A DNA stretch of 64,000 nucleotides, taken from NCBI GenBank assembly GCA_027625915.1, contig JANTQA010000072.1, forward strand, positions 2,914,001 to 2,978,000, written 5' to 3'. Positions 22,399 through 34,549 of this stretch are shown here, piece after piece; positions within the stretch are counted from its first letter, which is position 1; each line of letters starts with the position of its first letter. The translations under genes were made by a program, and so were the position numbers. Source of the DNA: Anaeramoeba flamelloides (lineage: Eukaryota; Metamonada; Anaeramoebidae). A model generated the notes under the pieces. That model saw only the letters and a program-made list of their open reading frames with translations, was not told the DNA's origin and did not search any database.

Positions 22399-23219
22399 TC
22401 ATTTTTTTGATCATTTTTTTTTATTAAATTTTGGTTTTATTATATTATGGTTTTGGATCTAGAAATGTGTTTATACAAATTACTGAAATTAATCAAACAG
22501 TAAAACCGAGAAAATGAACCCGAAAAGGTGTCTATTTGAAATATATATTTACTTTTAGAAGACCAAACACAAAAGACCACCTTTCCATTTAAATTTGTTG
22601 AAATCAAGATTGAAAAAAAAGAAAAAAATCGATTAAAGCCTATTTTCGAAGATTAGCTTTCTTTATCTTCATGAATTTGTATGAATCCAATGAATTTATT
22701 ACCTTGAATTTTTTGCACTATTGCTATTTATTATTATTTTATCAAAACATTTTTTTGCAAATTTTGCTGTTAAAATTCTTTTTTCAAATATTTTTATTAA
22801 ACAATACCCAAACGTAGGATACTATTTCAAAAATTAAAAGAAAGGGGTTGAATTCTTGGAATAAAAAAACAGTAACGAAAAATTCAAATCAAAATAATTG
22901 AAAAATTCAAGAAAAAATTTCATTCAGATTCAGAATTATTTTGAGGATCACATTTTAATAGAAAATAAATAATTATCTAATCAAACCAATTTGTCCAATA
23001 AACCCGTATTCTCAAGAAGAATAAAAAAAATCTCAGATTTTCTGAACTAAAACTAAAATTAGATGAATTAAATGAAAATACGATTTTTAAATTCATTTTG
23101 GAAATTCTTTGGAAATAAAGAGTAATTTGTTTATCAAAAATTTTCCAAACAAAATTATTTTCATGAAGAATTAAAAATAAAACTCAAATAAAGAATAAGT
23201 AATTGTATCATATGTTATA

Positions 23220-24374
23220 AACCCCAATTCAAAATTTTTAACCCACCAAAATTCGATTTGTGAAAAAGAAAACCTTATTTAATCAATTCTAGAAGATTTA
23301 CCAAATTAGAACCATTCACTAATTGAAATGTTAACACTTTTTTATAAAATAAAATACTCACAAAACAATAAATAAATAATTATCAATACTAATAAATCAT
23401 GGGTATGTTAAAAATTTTGGAGAGAGCAAAACAAAAAAAATACATTAGTAAATTTGTTTAAATTCTATTAGGATATTTGATCGATCAATGGTTAGATACT
23501 ACCAACTAATTTTATTTGAGTTCTTCTATTTTGAACAACTCAACTTTAACATAATATAAACCTTGTAGAAAAATTTTGATCCAACGAAGCAAATTACGTA
23601 ATTCAAAAAATGAAATGAAAACAAAAACTAAAAGATGAAAAAATGATTTCCATATTTTACAAAAATCAAAATTATCTCAAATTTCAATGAAATTGTATTA
23701 TTGTGATTGTTTGGAACGTTTTAGCTGTGTGATAAATTTTGAATTTTAGTTTAGATAAGATCAAGTAATAAATGATTTTTATTTTTTTTTTTTTGCTCAA
23801 TTTTTTCATTTTTTTGTTGATATGTAAATATCTTATACTAAACTAAAATTCAAAATTTTCGACACAGCTAAAACGTTACAAACAATCACTAAAATACAAT
23901 TTCATTGAAATTGGAGATAATTTTGATTTTTGTAAAATATGAAAATCATTTTTTCATCTTTTTGTTTTTATTTTCATTTCATTGTTGGAATTACGTAATT
24001 TGCTTTGTTCGATCAAAAAATTTTTTCAACCATTGGTATTAGGTTAAATTTTGGGTTGTTCCAAATAGAAGAACTCAAATAAAATTAGTTGGTATTATCT
24101 AACCATTGATCGATCAATATTCCTAATAGAATTTTAACAAATTTACTAATGTATTTTTTTGTTTTGCTCTCTCCAAAATTTTTAACACATCCTTGATTTA
24201 TTTAGTATTGATAATTATTTATTTATTGTTTTCTGAGTATTGCAATTTATAAAAAAGTGTTAAAATTTCAATTATTGAATGGTTCTAATTTGGTAAATCT
24301 TCTTGAATTGATTAAATAAGTTTTTTTTTTTCACAAATAGAATTTTGGTGGGTTAAAAATTTTGAATTGGGGTT
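23220..24374. mobile_element. 1155-bp foldback element, about 540-bp arms
   Basis: The left arm (23220-23762) and right arm (23829-24374) are reverse complements with few differences, separated by about 66 bp. The ends read AACCCCAATTCAAAATTTTT and its complement, flanked by TA. Half-units occur at 51700-52240 and at the right edge of the window (63563 on). Each half-unit has short inverted ends of its own (AAACCCCAATTCAAAATTTT versus AAACTAAAATTCAAAATTTT). The foldback can therefore be read as a head-to-head dimer of a 540-bp non-autonomous element. It has no coding capacity. Confidence 0.8.
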
Positions 24375-25873
24375 TAGTATATATTCCACTCTAGTATTTA
24401 TTCAAATATCAATATATTTAGTTTAAGAAATGATTAAAAGAATCCAGTTTTAAATAAATGATGGAACTCAAAAAATGAAAAAAGCTTACCCCCTTAAGGA
24501 AGATTATAACAAATATAACAAGTGAAGTAGATCTGAAAAATATAGCATCATTTTTTATATTTTTTCTAATATTTTTTCTTGAGAAAAATAACAATCTAAT
24601 AGTTCAAGGATTATTATGTATAAGAATATTACTAGATATATTATTTTTTAATCAAAATCAAATATCAAAATTATAACCAAATCAATTTGTTGTTCAGGAA
24701 TTTCTCAAAAAACCAAGCTTTCACCAATAACGGTAACAATTATTTTTTACTTACATTTTTGATTTTTTTTTTTTTGGAATAAGAGTTTATTAATTTGTAC
24801 TATCGAAGAAATAAAAACGCGTACAAAAGAGACACCTTTTCTCAATTTTGAAAAAAAAGTTGTTTCTATTTTATAATAAAGCATTGTATTGTTCAGGAGA
24901 GGTTTATTCTAAACTTTCTTTCATAATAATTGGCCCATTAAAAATCAAATTTTAAAGAAAAATATTTTTTAATAATTGAAGTTATCTATTATAATATAAA
25001 AATTTAGAGTTTAATATCCAATACTATACTCAAGAGATATTTATTTTTTGTCTAAAAATAAAAGAAAGAAAAATAAAAAAAATTGTTATAAAAAATTGGG
25101 ACATTTATTTTGAAAGAAGCACTATATAAAAAATAGAAAATTTAAAAAAGTAAAAAAACCCATTTATCGATTCTCCTTCCATTTGAATAACTAAATCTAA
25201 TCTCTTTTTCATATTTGAAATGAAATTTTTCATTAATTCATCTGTTACTTCTTTCCAATTTTTCATTTTCATTTTCCATTTTAACAAAACACTGTTGAAA
25301 AAATAAAAAAGAGAAAAAAATGATTTATTTGAAAACTTTTCATTGCGAGAGGAAAAAATTCAAAACGATACAAAAGCAATTCATTATTCAAAGGTAAAAT
25401 GGGCCATTTATTATGAAATTTAGTTTATTATCTTCAAGAGAACACTTCAAAATAAATTTGGTATTAGATTATTATTCTAAAAAGTTCCGAGCATTACTTT
25501 TGTAAAAACCAAAATTTTGCAAATACTTTCAAAATTTTTTTTATCTGATGATTAATTTATTATTATTATGACAGCTATTTCTAATTCAAAATTTTCAATA
25601 GTTTTTTGTTGTAGAATAAAGCATACAAATCATTTTTGTTTCTAATTTTATGAACATTACCATTTTTTTTTCTCCAAAAGATTGATAACAGATTACGGAA
25701 ATTTAAAAAAAGAAAACGCAAAAAAAGAAAGAAAACGCAAAAAAAAGAAAGGAAATAAACAAAGAGATTAAAATAAACAAAATAAAAAAATAAAAAACAA
25801 TTAAAAATAAAAATTTCAATAAATTGAATTTTATAAAGTTCATTTTAACTTTCTAAATTTTAAAATTGGGTGT

Positions 25874-27298
25874 CTAATTGTTTTTAAAAAGTGAGCTGAC
25901 TACACCATTGAAAATATCAAAAGAATTATTCGATTCAAGTTTAACACCACAATATATGGCACCAACCTTTTTTACGAGAATTAATAATTCGGGATCCCTT
26001 GATAGAGCATCTTTATAATTTTCAAAAAGGGTTTCAAAAAGTATTGTTGATTTTTTTTTAATAGTGATTAATAAGAACGATAGGAAATTGAGTAAAGGAG
26101 TGTGTGTATTTTCTTGATCTTTAAAATACAAACCAACCAATTTTTGGAATAACGATCCTGCGTCTCGCTCTTTTTTTGCGTTTAAAAGCTCGAGAACAGT
26201 CCTGACAATAAAAAAATCCCGTTCCCAGCTTTGGCCTTTTTTGATCCAGTCATAAACCATCTTTGCAAATTCTTCGGTGTGGCCATTAGATCGAAGAAAA
26301 TGAATCTTTGACTTGCTGAAATCTTCTAGGTTGTAATAGGTTTTCGCCATCAAATATTCAATTTTGGGATCTGCTTGTTGGTTTTGACTTACGGCTTTGT
26401 TCCAACTACGAAAAGAAAAGTGTTAAGGATACGGTTTGGTGGACAAAATATTGAAAATTAGGATGAGTGTCAAACGTTTTGAAAGAAATTTCGATTTGTT
26501 GTTTGGGATTTACTGTTAAAAAACTCTTTATCTGTTAAAGGGCGCCTTTTGAAGTGGCCAAAATTTGTACCTTCGAATTGAAAGAGTGAATAAAAGGTAA
26601 TTAGAGTTTCGTCATGAGAAGTATTTTAAACTTAATTCAGTTTGGTACATTTTTTGAATGAAATAAAGAAAAATAAAAAAAAAAAAAAGAGACAGAACAA
26701 AATGAAGGGTATATAAAAAAAGAAAAAAAGAAAAAAAGTCCCAGCAACGAAAAAAATAAAAAAAAATAAATAAAAAAAATATTAAAAAACAATCGATTTG
26801 CTCAAACCAAAGAAAAAATGCAAAAAAAAAATTAAACACAAACGACAACTAAACCTAACACACGTTTTATATTTTTGAGAGTAATCCAGTAAAATTACAA
26901 AGCAAAGGAGAAATTAAATAAAAAAGTGAAAAGTATTTATTTTACCTTAAAGCGGTTTTTAAAAAAGTAATGAGGGATTTTGATGCGCTTTTAGGAAACT
27001 CTTGCGCAAATTTTTCGATTACCATAATGGTCTGTTCATTGGCTGCGATCTTGAGTTCTGTAAAGATATTGATCATTGAGACTCCAAGAAAACTGGCAGA
27101 CTCATATTGCTCATGGGTTGCCATAGTGTGGATCCCACGAGACAAAAGCTGAATTGCCTCATTCGTTTTCCCTCTCTTTTGCATCCTTAAGGACAAGGTT
27201 GTATAAAGTTGTTGTGCTTCGTAGTATTCACCATTTTCAACTTTGGAGTTTAATTTTTCGAGGATTTTTGAAAATTGTGGGTTTGTTTTGTTTGTCAT
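25874..27298 (-). CDS. GET4: GET4 homologue (tail-anchored protein targeting), two exons
   Basis: Exons 27298-26946 and 26405-25874 join at GT-AG with phase 2 and give 294 residues ending in TAG. The human protein is 327. The N-terminus VENGEYYEAQQLYTTLSLR matches the GET4 signature V-E-x-G-D-Y-Y-E-A-x-Q-x-Y-R-T-L. The junction ALSWNKA corresponds to the conserved ALKWS. KIHFLRSNG matches the YHFLxS helix, and TPLLNFLSFLLITI matches EPLLNFxxFLLLAV. The protein is an all-helical TPR-like repeat. In yeast and animals GET4 with GET5/UBL4A receives tail-anchored proteins from SGTA and passes them to GET3 in the cytosol. The C-terminal acidic tail of animal GET4 is missing. No other GET gene is nearby. 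Confidence 0.93.
26406..26945 (-). other. GET4 intron (540 bp)
   Basis: The donor is GTAAAATAAA after TTTAAG, and the acceptor TTTTCGTAG precedes TTGGAACAAAG. Poly-Phe frames within it come from A/T runs and are not genes. Confidence 0.85.
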
Positions 27299-27409
27299 GA
27301 AATTTGAAGATAAATATGTTAAAAAAATGAAAGTGATTTTATTAAATTGAGATTCTTGATTACTTTACAGTCAAATAAAAAATTCAAATAATACCTATGA
27401 CTAGTTTTG

Positions 27410-28560
27410 TTCTCTTTTGTTAAGAAATTTGAATTAAGGGATCCGTACTCTACAACAACAAGGCAAAATTTTTTAATATATTATTGGTGATATTCTCTAC
27501 TTTCAAATTTCGTATATTTCCAAGTCTCAAAAAATTCTAATCGACAAAGAAACCCTCAGAAAAGAATATTGTTTTTTGATGAGATCAAATTTTTTTTCCC
27601 ATTTTTAATGAAAAGGAAAATGATTAAATTCTTTTTTATTTCTCCCATATTTAAAAAGTCTTATTACCTTTATTCTCATTTCCATCATTATTACACAATA
27701 AAAATACTTTGGTAGCTGTAATATTAAAGTAAAGAGATATTTTTCTATTTGATATAAAACATTTTGGTTAATAAAAAAATTGGTTTATTTAACCAATTAA
27801 AAAAATATTGTATTTTTTTAAGAAGGGTAGCTATAATAATCACAGTTTTTATAAGTTATTTAAAAATTTTACCAAGAAATTGTATTTTTATTTCCATAGA
27901 TGAAATATGATTTCTAATAAAAAATTTCCTTGAAGATATTTGGGAATTTTGTAATTTTATCTTCAAAATTTCAAAATCAATTGTTTTTTCTAACAAATAT
28001 CATTTGAATTTTTATACTGATTCTTGTGAATAAAACCAAACAATTTGTTTAAAAAAATATCAAAATTGAAATTTTTTTTTCAATTTTTTTTTATTTTTGA
28101 AAACCAGAAAACAACTTTTTTCAAAACCTTATTGAAAAAATCAAATTTAACTTAATAGATTTAAATTCATTGATATATTTTTTCCAAGTTTTTATCAAAT
28201 TACAATTTATTAAATCACCTATACTCAATTATTTTTATTGGGTGTGATTTATATTGAACTATTAATCATTAAAAATAATATCAAAATAAAAAATTGCCCT
28301 TCAAAATCAAATAGTTCCAAAAGAAAACAAAAAATATACTTTCCCTTATTCAAAAATTAACTTAATTCTTAATTGAAATAAAAGGTTACTTTTTGTTTTT
28401 TTTTAATAAGTGAATTTTGGATTTCAAAAAATAGAATCGTATTAGTAAATTCCTTAGATAAGGTTAACACATCCATTTCAAATAGCCAAAACACAAATTA
28501 CAAAAAAAAAAAAATCATGTGATCTCGTCAAGATTTCATTTTATTTTAAAAAAAAACTGC
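27410..28560. repeat. Long diverged dispersed repeat, copy 1
   Basis: This runs collinear with 50430-51640. Landmarks in the same order in both are: GAAACCC followed by AAAAGAATATT, TTTTTTTCCCATTTTT, TTTCCATCATTATTA, TTTTTTTAAGAAGGGTAG, AAAATTTTAC followed by AAGAAAT, ACACCTATACT or TCACCTATACT, GGTTACTTTTT, and CCATTTCAAATAGCCAAAAC followed by TCGxCAAGATTTCATTTTATTTT. An inverted partial copy lies at about 7960-8110. It is non-coding and looks like an old element of unknown class. Confidence 0.6.
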
Positions 28561-28596
28561 TCCCTTAATTAATTTTCTTTTAAGAATTAAGCACCA

Positions 28597-28900
28597 TTTC
28601 AAAAAGTGTGACTCAACTGAAATTATAAATTGAAATAAATATAAATCATTTAGTATTCAAGAACAACTAATACTTTCATATGAGTTCCATTTCACTTTAA
28701 AATCATTCTGAATATATAAAAAACTAATATTTTAAATTATTAAAAAAATAAACTTGGAAATTATAAAAAAGTGAATCATATTTTTTGGTAATGTGCATTA
28801 AAGATTTTTTATTACTGAACTTTCACTGAAAAAAAGTTTAATTATAATATTTTTTGATAATACTTAAATGAATTTTAAAAGAAATTGTATAGTCTCAATT
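28597..28900. repeat. Dispersed repeat (partner 7205-7500), copy 2
   Basis: It directly follows the 1.15 kb repeat and begins AAGTGTGACTCAACTG. It aligns block by block with 7205-7500, including ACTTTAAAATCATTC and a closing AAAAAAAGTTTAA. It may be part of the same larger element. Confidence 0.4.
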
Positions 28901-29554
28901 TTCTAAGCATTTATAGGCCTTTTTCAAGATATTTTTTTTTTCCATATTATCTTTTTGCAAAACTATAAAAAAAAGAAAAAAAAAAAAAATAAGTAAAAGA
29001 AAAGAAAAAGAGAAAATGAAAAAAAAAAAAAAAAAAAAAAAATATTATATGGAACCTATTTAAACATAAACTTAATTAAACTCGATAATTAAATTTATTT
29101 ATCAAATTTCTAGAAATCCATATCATTTTTCCAAGAATTTGTTTTTTTTGAATTAATTTTTGATCAAAATATTTAATAGATTTTAGCAAATAAGAGGAAT
29201 CTCAATCCCCCCTCAATTACAATTAACAATATTTGATTCTTTTTATTTGATTTTTTTAAGTATAAAAATAGGAAAAATGATAATTTTTTTAAGAAAAAAT
29301 ATTTTTAAAAAATCTCACTTTTAGTGATTTATGATTGTTTTTATGAACACCCAGCGTTTTAATATAACTTAATTTAAAAAATAAATGAAAAATAAAATCA
29401 TATTTTGAATAATTGAAGGTAAATTTACAATTGATATTTTCTTTTAATCTTTTTAAACATTTTTATAAATTTCTTGAAATTTGAAATATCAGGTAGTTTT
29501 TATTTTCAAATATTCCAAGTACCGAAGAGAAAAATGTTATTATTATTATTACTA

Positions 29555-29863
29555 TTATTGTATAGGAAGTGTAAAGTACACCTTTCGTGTCCTTAAACTT
29601 AAATTATCTTTCAGGAATTTAAGTGGAAAATGACAGATTCGACGATTATTAATTAATGAAAATAATTCCAAACTGTCATATTTTAAAATTATTTCATTAA
29701 GATTTAATTGTTTTAATTTATTCAAAAATATTAACCTATTATTCGTTTCATAGGAACTAATTGTCCATAAAAAGGGGTCAATGATTTCTACTATCTCTTT
29801 ATTTACATATTTTAAACAAAAATGACAAATTTTATTTGAGTTTTTATTTATACATAGTAGTAT
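29555..29863 (-). pseudogene. 102-codon ATG-less open frame, likely exon or gene relic
   Basis: The minus strand stays open for 102 codons from an AG (AAATAG at 29864-29869) that could be a splice acceptor to TAA at 29555-29557. Random sequence at this base composition should hit a stop roughly every ten codons. The translation is protein-like, with a CxxNxxxxxICHFC cluster near the start, then EIVEIIDPFLW, LIFLNKLKQLNLNEII and INNRRICHFPLKFLKDNL. The same frame upstream contains four stops within 60 codons, which argues for decay unless those codons are intronic. I do not recognise the family. Confidence 0.4.
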
Positions 29864-30639
29864 CTATTTAGACAGTTAGTAAATGTTATGAATTTTATAA
29901 TTGTTGAGCTTGATGGAAACTTAAATAATTTTGATTAAAAAATATTCGTTTTGCTATTTTATTATCATGTCATATTTTGGATCTTCTAACTTGTTAAATT
30001 CAACAACCCATTTTAATTATATTTATAAATTTTGTCTTTCAATTGGATTAAATCTTTTGAATCTCAGTTAATTTTTTGTTTTTTCTTTGATTAAATGTTA
30101 TTATTTTTCCAAATATTATGATGAAATATTTTTCATTATTTTATGAATTTAAATTTCTTTTTATTAATGGAAATTACCAAAAAAAAAAAAAAAAAGTTAT
30201 TATTATCATTAGACTGTAGATAATTACTATTTTTTTTTTATTTATTAGAATTATTAATTTGAATTAATTTTATTTGTTTTTAAAGTATTAATGGATCTTA
30301 TTATTATCATTTTTTTTTCATTATTTTCATCTTTTAGATATTACTAATAATAGACTGAAATAATTAAGGTTGTAGTATTAATTATTGATTAACAATAATC
30401 AAATTAAAAATTATTTCTTTAGGTTATAAGTTGAATTTCTCATGTTTTAATACAAATATTGTCGGAGAATTTTTAATTTAATTGTTAAGTTTGTTTTTCT
30501 TGAATTTTTTTGTTCAAATAAAAATAAAAAATTAATATGGACTTTTTTTTATCAAAAAATTATATTTTGTTCAAGTTTATAATAATTATTGTAATTTTTT
30601 GTTTTGAGATTAAGTTCTTTTTTGATAATTATTTATTCA

Positions 30640-31110
30640 AAAACTTGGTACTTTGATTTTTAAAGTTTCTTTTTTTGTAAACTTCCTATGTCGACACTAA
30701 AATTTCTTCTTCTTTCAAATAAAATTATTTTTTTTTCAAATACTTAAGTAATATGCTGGATTTTGAACTTTTCAAAAAAGAAAAATGGATCTTTCTTTTT
30801 TATAAAAATACTGGGATTTGAACGCTAAATTCAAAAAAAGATTTCGCTCACCTTTTCAGATTTTTATTTTATAAATTGAGTTTCTAAAAAAGTAGGTTGC
30901 CATTAATGGTCTTTGTTTGAAAAAGTAAATGGAAAATGAAGGTAAAAATTTTTCCATTGTATTATTTAAATACTAATAATTCATTTATTAAAATAGCTTT
31001 AAAAATTATTTGGTTTAGTAGTAATCAGATTTTATACTTCTTTTTTTAATTTCAAGATGCATGAAAATTTTTGTGAATTTACTATTAAATTTCCAATTAG
31101 ATTTTTTATC
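30640..31110. repeat. Diverged dispersed repeat (partner 44860-45205)
   Basis: Shared ordered landmarks are: ACTTTGATTTTTAAAG or ACTTTAGTACTTTTTT, TTTCTTCTTTCAAATAAAA or TTTCTTCTTTCATATAAAA, a TATATTGGATTTTGAAC or TATGCTGGATTTTGAAC core, AAAAATGGATC, and GAATTTACTATTAAATTT or GGATTTACTATTGAATTT. It is non-coding and old. Confidence 0.45.
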
Positions 31111-31983
31111 GTTTTCTAGCCCTTTCACCAAAAGAAATTAGTCAATCGGTAGAGATTTTTTTTCAAGTCAAAATAATTCATGATTTTAATTGGATCTTTA
31201 TATCTCTCATGTTTTTAAAACTATTAAATTGATTTTACTCCCGTTATAAAAAATCAAATCACCCCTAATAATCAAATTTGTTTCTGTTATTTTACCAGAT
31301 ATCTTCTTTTTTTATTAGTTATCAAAAAAATTACTTAAAAATTCACAACAAAACACCTAACATTGAAATCATTGATTAATAAACAAATTAGTATATTTTT
31401 GAGTAAATAAAAAATAGTGGGTTATTACTTGGTTGTTAATTTTTTTTATTAATAATTTTAATCTGATTCAAAATTTACAACCAAAAAACCATAATTCTCC
31501 AAAAAGTTAGCTGAAATCAAATTCCATTCTCTGGGTTATTTTTTTTGAGCACACATTTTATCACAAATGGTATCCTTAACACTTTAAGCCAGTTCAATTT
31601 TTAAAAAATTATTTTTTGATAAGAAAGGTAAAACAAGCAAATCTTTAATATTTTTACAATTATTGATTTTAATCCTCTCAACAATTTAGAGAAACTGTGA
31701 ATTAATTTTTTAGAAAGTCTAACTGACAATAAGTTTTCTACTTTTCTTTAAAGTAAAGGAAACATATTTAAAAAAACATAATAAAAGACCAAAATTATAC
31801 AAAGCATTTATTCTTTTAAAAAACAAATCACCTCAAAAAAAAGGTTTCAATTTAGAAGAGTTTCGAAAAAAACTCTTGTTAGTTCTTAGGGATGTATTTA
31901 GTGTTTTATTTTTGTAAAAAAATGAATAATCCCTTTTCATTTTTTTTACTTTTCTAATATCCTCTTTTGTAAATTTTTAAAAA

Positions 31984-33295
31984 ATGGGAATTGTTGACAA
32001 AATCCAGTTTGTTTTCTCCAATCATTTATTTACTTTTGTTTTTTTTTTTGTAAAGAAACCACCCTTAATATTCATCACTTTTCTTCTCACTCACCCACAA
32101 AAAAAAAAAAAAAAAAAAAAATTAAAAAAAAAAAAAATTTTTTTTAAACAACAAAAAACGAAAACCAATTTGCATTTGATGAAATAAAACTTACTAAAAA
32201 AATAAAAAAAGAGAAATCGAAAAAGAGCTCGGACGAACTCAAAAGAACAAATCGACTGAACACCATATTATGTTGTTAAAAGCAAGATTAGCAAAATACA
32301 AAAACATGTTGTTAGAGCAAGATGCCAAGAAAGGAGGAGGAGGAACGGGAGAGGGTTTTGATGTGAAAAAAAAAGGGCAAGCAAGTGTTGCCTTAATTGG
32401 GTTCCCATCTGTGGGAAAGTCCTCGTTATTGACCAAGTTATCGAATACCAAATCCGAAATTGCGTCCTATGCGTTTACTACGCTTACATGTATCCCAACA
32501 ATTGTGGACATTAAGGGAGCAAAGGTGCAATTAATTGACATGCCTGGTATCATCGAGGGCGCGTGCCATGGGAAAGGGCGAGGTAAGCAGGTTATTAGTG
32601 CCGCCCGTAATTGCGATATGGTTCTAATGGTTGTTGAAGCAGGATCTGCTGAATTACAGATCCGATTGCTTACCAAGGAACTGGAGAATATGGGCATCAG
32701 GCTGAATACCAAAAAGCCTGACATGACCTTTAAAAGAATCAAAAAGGGCGGGATTAAATTCGCTTCGACGTGCAAGCTTACCCACCTGAACCAAGACTTA
32801 GCAAAGAAAATCCTCCACGAGTATCGCGTATTTAATGCAGAAATCCTTGTGCGCGAGGACATTACATTAGACGAATTCCTTGATTGTGTGATCGGTGATT
32901 GCAAATATATGAAATGTGCCTATTGCTTTAACAAAATTGATAACATTACAATCGAAGAGGTCGATCGCTTGGCCCGTTTACACCCCTATAGCGTTGTTTG
33001 CTCTTGCCATTGGGATTTAAATTTAGATCGAGTAATTGACAAAATCTGGGAAGTCCTCGATTTTATTAGGATCTACACCAAAAGGCAGGGCAGAAACCCT
33101 GACTTGCAAGATGCATTTACACTAAGAAATGGTAGCACCATACATCAGCTGTGTACCAAAATACATCACGAGATGGCTTCAAAGATGAAAATCGCAACCG
33201 TTTGGGGTAGATCAGCAAAGCATCAACCTCAAAAAGTCGGGAAAAATCATGTATTGATGGAAGGCGATGTTGTTCAAATAATTGTCAATAATTAA
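31984..33295 (+). CDS. DRG1: Developmentally regulated GTP-binding protein, DRG1/Rbg1 type, two exons
   Basis: Exon 1 (31984-32006) encodes only MGIVDKIQ. Exon 2 starts at 32212 and restores the family N-terminus EIEKELGRTQKNKSTEHH, giving 368 residues (human DRG1 has 367). Visible motifs are: the glycine-rich GGGGTGEGFDV spacer; the P-loop GFPSVGKSS at 71-79; DMPGIIEG (switch II/G3) near 117; the GKGRGKQVI segment; NKID (G4) at 248-251; and a C-terminal TGS domain from RIYTKRQG to the end. DRG1 is a potassium-stimulated GTPase that associates with translating ribosomes together with DFRP1-type partners. The intron acceptor (AAAAAAAG) has no pyrimidine tract. The coding DNA is richer in G/C than its surroundings: 32 of 60 bases at 32521-32580. 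Identification is firm; DRG1 versus DRG2 rests on length and the N-terminal motif. Confidence 0.95.
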
Positions 33296-34195
33296 ATTAT
33301 TTGATTGTTTTGATTTTACAAGAAGCAAACTTACGATTTTTTCTGTAGAAGAAAAAATAAATAAATAGTATTTTTAAATTTTGAAGGAAAAACGAAAAAT
33401 AATTTAATTATTTGAAATTTTTTTTTTTTTATAAAAAATTTAAAAACAGAAAAAAGAAACTAAGCATTAAATAAAATATTATCGAAGAAAATTATCAGTG
33501 AAGCTTTTAAATCTCAAAAATTATTTGAATTAATTAAACAATTTTATATTATTATTTAATTTACATACTTTAAAGAATTTTCGGGATTTTGAACAAATTA
33601 ATAAATAAAATTAATTATTAATCAATAAATAGATTGAAATTTTTCATGATTTTTTTTCTAATTATATTTACCCAATTTACTTTTCTATTAAGGGAGTATG
33701 TACATTTTACCAATTTTGAGTGTCACGGAGTTTATTCGAAACTGAATCATCCAAATCGTTTCTTTAGACAAATATATTAAAATTTTAATAAATATGGGAA
33801 TGTCAGATATTTTTTAGTATAATATATTTACAAACCAATAATAAAAAATGGATATCAAAAAAATGAAATAATTGAGCTGGAAAAAATATAAATAAAAATC
33901 TTATGTTTCTTGATCTTATTTGTAAAATTTGGTTCAATTACTTATTCTTAATTTGGTTTTATTTTTAATTATTCCTGATGGAAAAACTTTTTTTTGGAAA
34001 TTTTTTGAGAAACCAATTACTTTTTATATCTAAAGAATTTTCAAAATGAATATAAAAATCCTATTTTCATTTAATTAATCTTATTCTAGTTTTTATTGAA
34101 AGAAAATAGGGCATTTTTTTTTTTTTTTAATTCTTCTTCAGAAATATAGATTTATTGGATGTATTGATTTGATTCGATAATTATTTATTTTCGAT

Positions 34196-34549
34196 TTAAA
34201 TTATATACTCAAAAAAATTCAAAATCATGATTGCAATTTTTCGTTTTCTTTTTCTTTGGGCTGAATTTTTTGTATTTAGATTTTTTGATTTCAAGAATAC
34301 AATCCCTTTTCCAATAATTGTTGAAACAAATATTAAAAGTTTTTGATTAGTTTGATAAAAATATTTGAAAATGAATTTTGAAAATAAATTTGGAACAAAA
34401 TAGGTTTTTCTTAAAAGACAATAAATAGTAATGGGACAAGAAATTCCAAAGTAAAAATTGTTTGCATTCATACAAATTAAGAAGATAAAGAAAAGAAATC
34501 TTGGAAAATAGGTTTTTATCAATTTTTTTTTCATTTTTGATTTCACCAA
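34196..34549 (-). pseudogene. Weak 117-codon frame, possible membrane-protein relic
   Basis: The frame has no early ATG; it can start at TTG (34549) or at the internal ATG six codons in. The middle contains FGISCPITIYCLLRKTYFVP and LLIFVSTIIGKGIVFLKSK, two hydrophobic segments bordered by Lys, as in membrane spans. A loose resemblance to seven-helix receptors is only an impression. Composition is no different from the surroundings. It could be chance or a decayed gene. Confidence 0.2.

Larger units (their letters stand above)
20391..25873. other. AT-rich intergenic stretch rich in foldback elements
   Basis: No gene is recognised between the B-box gene and the 3' end of GET4. It holds a young 222-bp element (21360-21581), a worn relative (21866-22127), an ATG-less 66-codon frame (22198-22398, minus), and a 1155-bp foldback (23220-24374). 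A purine-rich tandem of GAAAACGCAAAAAAAG-like units lies at about 25700-25760, downstream of GET4. Other small frames are low-complexity. Confidence 0.5.
27299..31983. other. AT-rich intergenic stretch between divergent GET4 and DRG1 genes
   Basis: GET4 (-) and DRG1 (+) point away from each other across 4.7 kb. The interval holds a ~1.15 kb diverged repeat (27410-28560, partner 50430-51640), a ~300-bp repeat (28597-28900), a 102-codon ATG-less frame (29555-29863, minus), and a diverged repeat at 30640-31110 with a partner at 44860-45205. I see no other gene. Confidence 0.5.

Noticed and set aside
26612-26848. Phe-rich 78-codon frame between the GET4 exons
   Set aside because: Lies wholly in the GET4 intron and is built from A/T runs.
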